The notes below the pieces were generated by a model. That model was not told where the DNA came from, searched no databases, and worked only from the letters and a program-made list of their open reading frames with translations. From the NCBI GenBank assembly GCA_025201765.1, contig MU623394.1, forward strand, positions 124,001-188,000: a stretch of 64,000 bases of DNA, read 5' to 3'. The first letter of the stretch is position 1, and each line of letters opens with the position of its first letter. The stretch comes from Daldinia sp. FL1419 (taxonomy: Eukaryota; Ascomycota; Sordariomycetes; Xylariales; Hypoxylaceae). The translations under genes were made by a program, and so were the position numbers. Shown here piece after piece: positions 47,878-58,834 of this stretch.

Positions 47878-48913
47878 TACGTACGTTTACAACATCTGGT
47901 GTAGTATATGCCAGGGACGGGAGCCTTCATCGCATCCTTATCGGGCTGCCGCCACATTAGATCCCTGCCGCATCGCAATATCTGTGTCTCAATTTTTTAA
48001 CTGCCTTAACCCCTTTGGTCCTGTAAAACCTCCGGAATCAACTTCCTAAGATCGGAAATCATAGAAAAGAAACCCATTTACACTGACAATCTTAACCCTT
48101 ATGATCTAGCACTCGGCTAGCCTTGATGCAGGTATTGTCAATAAATGATAAATGGATCGGCAATATGTTCCCGCGCCGCCATTGGCATACGCGGTTCAAA
48201 ATAACTTCCTCATCGAGCGTAATGAACTCGTTACGAGGGACCCTTCCGGTGATATCGCTAAATGAGCACGTCAGTACATGTTGTCCTGATGTCGTCGTGT
48301 AAGCGAGTCGTAAGCTACGAGGACCCTGATCATCCTCCTACCGTAGATGAGTGGTTACCCCTGCAGGGGTAACTTAGACAGATGAAGTCGATACGGTATC
48401 TTTTCCCAGTACATAGTAGGCGTCCTGATCCAGTAGGTCAACCCCTGCATGAGCTTCTCCTGCGTTCTGGCCTCCTGCGAGAGGGCGAGGAAGATGGCGT
48501 GTGTGATGTCTAAGACACATTGTCAATATGATCGGCATCGTGGCAGCCGTGATAGTCAGGGATGACAAATGGTACAGCTAAGCTAACTCGACTATTGGAT
48601 CCTACCATTCCGTGTAAACGTTTCCGATATACGCCCTCAGATCTGTGGAAGAGTTACTCGCCTAAAGTTACATCCATGGGGTTCCGTGCTAAGGGTGGAA
48701 AGATTTTCCCATCCCCCGAATATCAGGCTTTATTATTGTGACTTACGACTGCCTCCTTGGTACCCTGGAAGGGACACGACATATTACGCGTTCGGGACGT
48801 CCTCCTTGAGACAGAAATATAAACCACAATCTTTACTCAAATGCTATCTTTGCCAGTCTTTTCTTGAGAGTACGCTTGGGCTCTATAGTACCGTCGCAAC
48901 GAAATCCGTAGTC

Positions 48914-51900
48914 ATGGCCCCGTCCGCCACCAACGGCAGTGCGTATGGCACATCTAACGGAGTCCACGAGGATTCGAGAGCTCCTACCAACGGATACACC
49001 AACGGGCACACCAATGGACATACGAACGGATTCACAAACGGTTCTTCACACACCAATGGCAACTTTGAGCCAAACGGGCATCATGCCCAACCCTTCGGAC
49101 AGACCAACGGCCACCGGGTTGGTCAAGCCAATGGCATTAACGACGGTCTCAGCAATGGGAACTCTAACGGCGTGAATGGAAACCCCGCATCGCGACCCAA
49201 AGAGAAGACGATGCCCATCGCTATTGTCGGTATGTCCTGCAGGCTCCCGGGCAGCGTGGCGAGCCCTGCTGAGTTTTGGGAACTTTGCGCGAGAGCTCGG
49301 AGCGGCTACTCTGAGATACCCAAGGAGCGATTCAACACTGCCAGCTTCTATCACCCGAACCCGGGCAAAGCCGGCTGTCACAATCCCGTTGGGGGTCACT
49401 TTTTGAATACGGACCTACAAGCATTCGACGCCCCCTTTTTCAGTCTGACCGAGAAGGAGGCCATTTCTATGGATCCTCAGCAACGGCTCCTTCTGGAATG
49501 CACGTTCGAAGCGCTCGAAAACGCGGGCATTCCCAAGCACAAAATCGTTGGTAAAGATGTCGGAGTTTTCGTGGGCGGATCATTCCCGGAATACGAATCT
49601 CACCTGTTCAGAGATTCCGATACTATTCCCATGCATCAAGCTACCGGTAAGTCAGCCAAGGAATATTGAAAGATTGGCTGCCGCTGATGACGTTGCTAGG
49701 TTGCGCGTACGCCATGCAATCTAATAGATTATCGCATTTCTTCGACCTTCGCGGGCCTAGTTTTACGACAGACACAGCTTGTTCCTCTAGTTTGGTCGCA
49801 CTGCATGTGGCTTGTCAGAGCTTACGCGCAGGGGAGTCGAACATGGCAATAGTCGGTGGATGCCATTTGAATATGCTACCGGAGTTTTGGATTTCCTTTT
49901 CCAAATCAAGGTAAGGGAGTCCGATGTGGATATCTCATCTCTCGTCGAATCTCACTAAATACTTACCCGTGATACTAGACTCTTTTCGGACTCAGGTCGA
50001 TCATTTTCTTTTGATAGCAGGGGTACGGGATTCGGCCGCGGTGAAGGCTGCGGCATGGTGATTCTCAAGCCGCTAGACCAGGCTCGAAGAGACAACGACC
50101 AGATCCGAGCGATCATTGCAGGGAGCGGTATTAACCAGGATGGAAAGACTCCTGGTATTACCATGCCATCCGGCGAGGCACAAGGTGAGCTATTATCGTA
50201 TTGGTTGCTGGAAATTCGACTAATATAACTGTTTCAGAAATATTGATGCGTCAGGTATATACTAACTCCGGACTTGATCCCGCGGATTGTGGCTTTGTGG
50301 AGGCACACGGAACGGGAACACGCGTGGGAGATCCTATCGAAGCGACCGCCATCCATAATGTATTGGGTGCGGGCCGAACGCCCCGCGATCCTCTATTCAT
50401 AGGATCCGTCAAGTCAAATATCGGTCACCTTGAAGGTGCTTCTGGTATTGTAGCAGTTATCAAGTCTGCTCTCATGCTAGAGCGAGGATTTATTTTGCCT
50501 AATTACGATTTCAAATACCCTAATGAGAAGATCCCCTGGAAGGAATGGAATCTAAAGGTTGGTTCACACTTGGGGTCGATGCAACAATACGAACATCACT
50601 TACTAATTTTGATACAGGTCCCTATTAACCAACGTCCTTGGCCGCGGAATAAGAAATACATTAGTGTAAACAACTTTGGTTTCGGTGGTACCAATGCCCA
50701 TGTTGTTCTCGAGAAGGTTCCCTTCACCCAAAAGGGGCCAAAGAGCGATGCCGATCTCAAGAACGATAACCCCGGAAGAAAGCTCTTCCCTGTCACTGCA
50801 AATGACAAGAATGCATTAGAGGCTGTCTTGAAGAGTTTGATTATCTACTTGGAGCAAAGGCCTGAGATGTTCCAGAAGGACTTAATGTCGGATGTTGCTT
50901 ATACTCTGGGTCAACGCCGATCTTTGCTACAATACCGGGTAGCAATCCCTGCGCTCAGGTCGTTCGACTTTATCGATGCTATCAACAACCAGAAGATTAC
51001 CCCCGGGAAGGAAGTAGACCCGCTAAGGATTGGATTTATCTTCACGGGACAAGGTGCACAGTGGTATGGCATGGGCCGTGAGCTCTACGACCAATATCCT
51101 GTGTTTGCACACGCCATCGACTACGCTGATGCTTGCTTAAGCACACTGGGCGCGTCCTGGTCTCTCGTCGAAGAGCTGAACAAAGATGAGAAGACATCCG
51201 CGGTTGGAGCGGCTCACATCAGTCAACCATCTTGCACGGCGATCCAACTGGCCTTAGTTGACCTCGTGCGATCATGGGGTATCACGCCTGCCGCTGTTGC
51301 TGGCCATTCTAGTGGTGAGATTGGAGCTGCCTACGCTGCTGGTATTCTCACTTTTGAAGCATGCGTTTCTATCGCTTACCATAGGGGCCGCCTCATTCCC
51401 GTATTGAAGGAGAGGTACCCCGATCTGAGGGGTTCTATGATGGCAGTCGGGGGCACCAAGGAAGAATTTGAACCTCTGATCTCCGAACTAAAGGATGGCC
51501 AGGTCAAGATTGCTTGCTATAACAGCCCTAGCAGTCTTACAATCTCCGGTGACGAGGCTGGTATTGATGAATTAAAGAAGGTTGTGGAAGAGAAGCAACT
51601 CTTCAATAGGAAGCTCTTCGTCGACACCGCCTATCACTCCCACCACATGAACCTCCTGGCAAAGGAATACCAGGCATCAATCGATGAGCTTGAAGGACCA
51701 ATCACCACCGATGTTAGATTCCACTCTTCCCTGCTTGGCCGACGCATCGATGGAACAGAACTCGAAGCATCTTACTGGGTCCAGAACCTCACGTGCCCCG
51801 TCAGGTTCGATGAAGCCGTTCAGAGCATGCTTGAACCCATTGACGGCCACCGAACAGGTGTCAACATGCTCGTTGAACTCGGGCCCCATTCTGCCCTCCA

Positions 51901-54900
51901 GGGGCCGCTCAAGCAAATCCTCAAGGTTGTCGGTGGTGATGCCGCTAAGATCCCTTACGTCTCCGCGCTCGCACGAAAGAAGGATGCTGTGGAAACTGCA
52001 TTAGATCTCGCAGCTACTCTGTTTGCCAAGGGAGCTTCCATTGACTTTGAGGCTATCAACTTCCCTAAGCAGGGCAAGCCACCCATGCTATTGAGCGACT
52101 TGCCTCGATATCCTTGGAACTACTCGTCCAAGTACTGGCATGAATCTCGCATGACGCACCTACACAAGAACAGGACAGCTCCGCGAAATGACATCCTAGG
52201 AACACTAGCCAACTACTCTAACGATCTAGAACCCACGTGGAGGAACATTGTTCGCCTTGACGACTTGCCATGGCTACAGCACCACAGAGTCCAATCTCTG
52301 ACAATCTTCCCCTTGTCAGGATATGTCTCCATGGCAGTGGAAGCGGCTGCTCAGCGAGCTGTCGGAGCTAATATCCACTTCGACAAATTCGAGCTTCGGG
52401 ATGTATCCGTTCTCTCACCGTTAGTAATCCCTGATGAAGACGTTGAGATGACAACCAGTCTCAGGCCACACCAAGAAGGCACATTGGTCTCCTCGGAAGT
52501 ATGGGATGAGTTCCGCATATGCTCGTGGACCAAGAGCAAGGGATGGAAAGAACACTGCAAGGGTTTGATCGCCGTTCAGACCCATGAGTCAAACGGTGTG
52601 GATGATGCTAGACAGAATCTGGCGTCGCGAATCCATCTTCAGTCAACCATTGCCGACATCAACGCCGCTGCAACCTCATCCATTGAGATGGAGAAGCTGT
52701 ATGATAACCTCTCCGAGGTTGGTGTTGCTTATGGCCCTACGTTCCAAGGAGTCACCAACTGCAAGGCTTCCAGCTCTTGCTCTCAAGCTGACCTAGTCGT
52801 TCCCGACGTGGCAAAGGAGATGCCTAACCACTACCTAACCGACAGCATTATCCAACCCTCATTCCTCGAGTCTCTCATCTCCATGTACTGGCCAATCGCC
52901 GGCTCCGAGAACCCATCCCCTGACACTATCTACCTCCCCTCATCAGTGTCGAGTGCATCAATCTCTAAGGATATTGTTGACATTAACAAGATACCCGGCA
53001 AGGCCGTCAAGGCCTACTGTCTCGGATCGCTACCAGCCGACAGTCCTAGGCCGACGAAGATGAGCATGTTTGTTGCCGATCCAAACGCGTCTGAGCCCCT
53101 CATCAAGCTGGACGATCTTACCATTGCCCCTATCTTGGAGCGTGACGGTCAGGATGACCAGGAGGCCCACCGTGAGCTTTGCTACAAGCTCGACTGGGAA
53201 CCTATTCTTGACCCCGTCTCAGGGGATTCTGACAGCTCATCATCAGAATGGGTACCAGTAGAAGACTGCAACCTACCTGATACTGATATTGAAATCGTGT
53301 ATGGAGAGGGTAGCTTGCAAACACAAGTAGCCTTCAGCTTAGCTGAGGCCTTACAACGGATCACTGGCAAGCTGCCTAGCACCAGCAGTTTATTCGAGGC
53401 TCAAGCTGAGGATAAGCTCCTCATATTCCTCTCCGAGATTGACAAGCCCCTCCTATCTCAGCTCAAGGCCGAAGAGTTCACGGCCCTTCAAAAGATTCTC
53501 ACTACCGTGCAGGGCGCCTTGTGGGTTGTACGAGGTGCTTACGATAACTCTACTTCCCCAGATCTCAACATGATCCTTGGTGTCAGCCGAACCATCCGCT
53601 CAGAAACCCTTCTACCCTTCTCCACACTAGACCTCGACGGACGGAACCAACTCTCCGCTGAGCAGATCTCCGAAGCCGTTCTCAAGATCTTCACCGCGGT
53701 CTTTGGCAAGAGCAGCGCCCTGAACGGTGAGCTCGAGTTCCAAGAGAGGAACGGGTCCTTCTTCACACCACGCATCATCAACGACCCCGTCATGAACGAG
53801 ATCGTTCACAGGGAGACCAAGCCTTCAGCTCTCCAGCAGACACCGTTCGGTGAGGGTGACAGACAACTGAAGATGGCCATCACAGACGCCGGCGCACTTG
53901 AGACACTACACTTCATTGACGACTTATCAGTCGAGGTTCCCCTCAATGCCGAAGACATCGAGTTCAAAGTGCACGCTGTCGGCGTCAACCACCGGGATTT
54001 GACAGTAGCACACGGTAAGCTTGCGACACATGACTTCGGTGTAGAAGCCAGTGGTATAGTCACAGCTATCGGCAAGGATGTAAGGAACATCCAGGTCGGA
54101 GACCGGGTTGCAGCTATAACCAAAGATGCTTTTGCCACCTCAACTCGTACCAAGGCTACCTTTGCATTCAAGCTTCCGTCGGATATGCAGTTTGAAGAGG
54201 GCGCAACTCTTCCTCTGGCTTACAGCACAGCCTACTACTCCTTGATAGAGCTCGGCCGACTCTCCGAGGACGAAACCGTCTTGATCCACGCCGCCGCGGG
54301 TGCGGTTGGTCAAGCTGCCATTGCCCTCGCTCAGATGGTTGGCGCCAAGGTATTCGCCACGGTGAGCAGCACGGAGAAGAAGGAATTCCTCATCAAGGAG
54401 TACAATATCCCCGAAGACCGTATATTCTACAGCAGAAACATCTCCTTCGGTCACGCCGTCCGCCGTGCCACAGGCAACGTCGGCGTTGACGTCGTGCTAA
54501 ACTGCCTTACTGGCGATGGTCTCCGGGAGAGCTGGAGCAGTCTTAACAAGTTTGGCCGCCTGATCGACATCGGCGCTCGGGATACCAACACCAGCACACG
54601 ACTAGAGATGACCCAGTTCGATAACAACGCTAGCTTTATGACTGTCGACATCATGGCCATCGCCGCCGAGCGACCCAAGTTACTCCAGAGACTCCTCTCC
54701 GACATATCGAAGCTGATGCGATACAACAAGATCCGCCCCATCTCCCCCGTCACTGTCTTCCCCATCTCCGAGGTAGAGTCCGCATTCAAGACCCTCCACG
54801 GCGCCAAGTCCCACGGCAAGCTCGTCGTGGTACCCCACGCCACCGATGTCGTTAAGGCTACCCCTCCCCGCAAACCCGCCCAGCTCCTCAAGGCTGACGC

Positions 54901-56062
54901 TTCGTACATTCTCATCGGCGGTACCGGTGGGCTTGGTCGAAGCATGGCCCGATGGATGGTTAGCCGAGGTGCTCGACACCTAGTCCTAGTTTCGCGAAGC
55001 GGAAGCGCAACCGGAAAGGTCAAGGAACTAATTGACGAAGCCGCCGCGACCGGTGCTCAAATCGTCGTGCGTCGCGCTGATGTCGCTAGCCCCGCATCAG
55101 TGGAAGAGCTCATCCGGCGTGGCTTCGAAGGCTTACCTCCAGTCCGGGGTGTCATCCACGGTGCCATGGTTCTTCGCGTAAGTTTTCACATCTAACATTC
55201 TATTACCTTGATTGAACCAACTAACGATAAATAGGATGTTCTCTTCGAGAAGATGACCTTTGACCAATACACCACCGTCATCGAGTCCAAGGTCCAAGGA
55301 GCCTGGAACTTCCACAACGCCCTCTCCAGCACCCCGCTGGACTTCTTCGTCGCCATATCTTCCGTCGCCGGCGCGGTCGGTAACAGAGGCCAAGCCGCCT
55401 ACGCGGCCGCCAACTGTTTCCTCAACGCCTTCGTCCAGTACCGTCTCGCGCAAGGTCTCCCAGCCTCATCTCTAGACCTGACAGCCATCTCGGACTCGGG
55501 CTACCTCGCCGAAGATCTCGAAAAGGCCGCCGAAGTCGCCAAGAACCTCGGAAGTGACACAATATGCGAAGCCGAAGTGCTCGCTCTCCTCGGCGCCGCC
55601 ATCAGCGGCAACCTCGGCACCGCATGCAACAACCACACCATAACAGGCATGCGCATCACGCCCAGCATGCAGCCCTTCTGGACACCCGACGCGAAATGCA
55701 AGCACCTGCGGGAAGCCATGGAAGCCGCCGCGGCCGCCGAGTCCGCCGCCTCGGGCGGCGCGAAGGCCATCTCATACAACGCGGCCGTCAAAGCCGCCAA
55801 GACGCTCGAGGAAGCCGAAGCCGTAGTCTGCGACGGGCTAGTGCACAAGCTCGCCGCGGTGATGATGATGGAGCTCGAAGACCTCGACGTGACGCGCTCG
55901 CTATCGCACTACCCCCTGGACTCGCTCGTCGCCATCGAGATCCGCAACTTCATCACCCGCGAGTTCGAGGCCACGCTCCAGGTTCTGGAGCTGCTGTCCA
56001 GCGGCTCCATCCAGACGCTCTCCAAGGCCGTCTGCGTCAAGAGCAAGTTGGTCAACTTTTAG
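48914..56062 (+). CDS. highly reducing type I polyketide synthase (KS-AT-DH-ER-KR-ACP)
   Basis: Exons: 48914-49646, 49700-49910, 49979-50184, 50238-50557, 50618-55177 and 55235-56062, giving 2285 residues. An Asn/Gly/Thr-rich leader (about 1-98) precedes the KS at residue 100 (Cys272 in DTACSSS, then EAHGTGT and NIGHLEGASG). AT has GHSSGE with Ser721. DH has WLQHHRV with His1046, but the second catalytic block reads QPSFLES, placing Glu1241 where Asp is usual. ER has HAAAGAVGQAA from 1714. KR has GGTGGLG from 1924 and Tyr2066 in AAYAAAN. ACP has PLDSL with Ser2240 near the C-terminus. No SAM-binding C-methyltransferase motif and no release domain are seen, so release in trans is expected. The product is probably a linear, non-methylated reduced chain. 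The 60-nt fourth intron is in frame and stop-free; removing it gives WNLK|VPINQRPWP as in relatives. Confidence 0.95.
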
Positions 56063-56547
56063 ACGGCGGTTCCCCTGGGTGACGAATACATAGGTACTAC
56101 ATATACAACATGGATTGCAACGATTAGAATGAATAACTTGGAGGATGCGGAGCTCTTAGCGTTTTGATGTTCTTGATCTTATTTTACTTTTACTGTTACC
56201 TTGATTTATTTTTTTCATTGATCAAACATCATCATTCTCATTTCGTTCTCATCTTTTATCCAGGGTTGTTTTTGGTCGCACGACGGTTAGACTTATTACT
56301 GTATACCAGTTTCTTCCCTCCAAATAGTCGTCTGGGTTGTTGAGTTGGTGGTCTATCAGGATGGTAATATCTTTTCTTCCATAGTATAGGTCGTATATGA
56401 TAGGTAATTCATAGATTGTTTCTACATTATTATATTGCTTATTCCCATGTGCCTGGTCTGTTCTATTTTTTCTGCCCCCTTTTTTACCCCTACCTAGGTA
56501 CGCGTGAAAGGTGAGAATCGTCTAACTGAGATAGCTCTTCTTAACAG
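56063..56547. other. intergenic region, convergent 3' ends of synthase and phytase
   Basis: No gene is seen. T-rich sequence and a CCTACCTAGGTA motif (56490-56501) are present. It probably marks the right border of the polyketide locus. Confidence 0.5.
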
Positions 56548-58834
56548 CTAAGCTCTCGGATCCCAATCTGCATCGACCTCTTTCATTAACTCCTCTCCTA
56601 ATACGTCTCCTAAGCTGACCAACTTATAGCTAGCTTGGTCACTTGTACCCCCTTCTGGTAGTTGGTTGGCATCATCGTGAGTGACAATCAATCCATTGGG
56701 GAATGCGTCTTCGAGGGCCACACCGACAGCTGCCAACCCATCAGTATTACTTACACCGTCAACACCTTTCTCTACGTTGTCGGATATCGTAAATGTCTCG
56801 ACATAGTCGTGTGGAGCAGCGCGACGATACACATTATACGCACTTACACCTTGCTGACTCACGATAATAAAACCCTTGTCTGCCGATGGACCTTCAACTA
56901 ATGTCACTCCTTCGACATCCGCGTACATGGTTCCATCACCAACCTCTCCGATCAGGAATCCCTCAGTAGAGTCATCATCCGGCTCCGCGCCGTAACGCCA
57001 GAGAGCGTGTGGCTCTTCACCGATGATTATCCAACCGTTTGCATTATCCGAGACGCATCCCTCTACCTGACCACCAGTTCCACCGGTGAAGTTGCGCACT
57101 AGGGTGGTTTGCAATGCATCATCAACCCATGCAAGTTCATACTGCAGATATTCGGCCGACTTGGCGTTGACAAAGAGATACTGCTTGTCGGTCTTACGCG
57201 AACGATATACGCAGCTCCCATAGACTTTATAGCCATCTTTAGTCGGCTGCGAACCACCGGCTATCGTCTGCAGTGTGCCATTGCTAGTAATCTCGAAAAG
57301 GCTAATAATTGAATTGTTAGTTGAAGATTGACACGAATCACTAAGGGACTCACCATAAAGTATTCTCAGTCCTACAAGCGGCGTACGCCAAGTCAATCGT
57401 CCTATTTCCAGCCTGGAAGTTGTATATCACGTCAACGTTATCAGGTTCCCCAGCATCTATGCTCTGCAGCAATTTTCCATTGAGATCAAAGACGCTTAAC
57501 CCAGCGCCATCTTCTGATTTGGTGGTGGTAATAATCCTCGATTCAGATCTATTAGAGGGCGATATCCATATCGCAGGATCATCTCCATCCCCTCCGTGAG
57601 GATCCGTTTCGGCAACAGGTTGGACCACTCTGAATGCGCAATACAAGCCGCCCCACCCATCCTCGCATTGGCATATATTCGCCCCGACGCATTCGCCATG
57701 TGCTGAGCAGTCATTACGACATGTGAATTTCGCGCAATCCTCGCCGTCAAAACCTGCGAAGCACGAGCACGAAACCGCATTCGCGTCGCTAGCGTTATTC
57801 CGACAAAATCCGCTAAAGTTGCACTCAGAGCAAATGGAGCTGGAGCTGCTTGCGTTTTGACGCGGGTCATAAGACGTGTTCAAATCTAGACCTAGTTCAC
57901 TGAAAGGCGCTTCCAAAGAACTAACGGCAAATCCCTTCTCAGAGTCGCTTTTCGTGGCAAAAGTCATCGCGCCGGCCGGGTATTTCTCCGTAGGCGCTTG
58001 GTAGACACTCAGACCCTTTATCTCGATGTCCTCATCCGCGACGGCTTTCATGGATCCTAATAGAATGAAGGATGTATTATAAACCGCGACAACGTCGTTC
58101 TCAGCAACCAAGATGTAATCAGAACTGGACCCAACGTAAGTAGCAAGCGCAGTAACGTCATCCTCCGCCTTTCCCAGCACGCTGGTTTGAGGTGCTGAGG
58201 TTGTCTCTTCTGTTGGGAACGTATAGATTTCTGGACCGTCATCCGTCGCGAAATAGATAGACCCCGCGGATGGCGATGCGGCGCATGATGTTGCCTCGAC
58301 TGGATTTTCAAATGTTTTGATCTCGACAATCTCGTATGTACCACTCTTCTCCCTTAGTAGATGCTGTACAGTTTGCTTCTTCCCAAACAGATATAAATAC
58401 TGTTCGCCACTACTCTGGCTTTTCCACGAGCAAAGAGCCGACCAGTCTCCAAGGGTACGCGCAAAGGGTTCGCCGATTCGCTCCGCGGTGCTGGCATCAT
58501 AAAGTCGGAAGTAGGAATCGGGTTGAGCGATGGTAACGACAAGATCCTTCCCTCCAACTCCGTACGCAGTCGTTACGAGCTTAGTCCGGCCGGGAGCCTC
58601 ATGCGACGTCTCTGTCAGAGGTGTTTCACCATCCAAAGTGAAAAGGCGGAAACCACCTGTGCTAGCGCCGCCATCATTCCCAACGAGAACCGGCTGTGCA
58701 TCATTATATAACACGGCTGTTGAATCGGACTCGACTTCTCCTGATTTTGCTGAGATTGGCAAATCGGCTTGCAACGCTGTCGCTATAGTCGCTCTCGCAG
58801 CTAACGACGTAGCGAGAAGGGAAGAGGATCTCAT
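56548..58834 (-). CDS. secreted beta-propeller phytase (3-phytase) with EGF-like insertion
   Basis: Exons (minus): 58834-57354 and 57301-56548, giving 744 residues. The intron joins TENTL to C-LFEITSNG in phase. Residues 1-22 form a signal peptide ending near ATALQA. The N-terminal half (about 25-330) is a degenerate propeller. A Cys-rich stretch at about 332-400 with two EGF-like units follows (CSECNFSGFC, CSCFAGFDGEDC, CRNDCSAHGEC, CQCEDGWGGLYC). The C-terminal propeller carries the phytase signatures: DPHGGDGDDPAIWISP, DNVDVIY, GQVEGCVSD, EEPHALWRY and YADVEGVTLV. The Asp/Glu residues in these bind the calcium used for phytate hydrolysis. The ATG at 58834 is chosen because it places the signal peptide at the start. 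The enzyme should release phosphate from phytate outside the cell. Confidence 0.92.

Larger units (their letters stand above)
46878..48913. promoter_or_regulatory. 2-kb divergent promoter region of the hydrolase and the polyketide synthase
   Basis: This long spacer lies between outward-facing cluster genes. It contains tandem repeats at 47357-47448 and a GTA/GTG trinucleotide tract at 47765-47877. GC-rich elements with CCGG cores occur near 47098-47142 (for example CCCTCCGGGGG), which could be sites for a Zn2Cys6 regulator; this is not testable here. The minus frame across the trinucleotide tract reads as Thr-rich peptide without a start codon. No gene is called. Confidence 0.45.

Noticed and set aside
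54451..55023. 190-codon minus-strand frame inside the polyketide synthase
   Set aside because: It is a shadow of the ER/KR coding region on the opposite strand.
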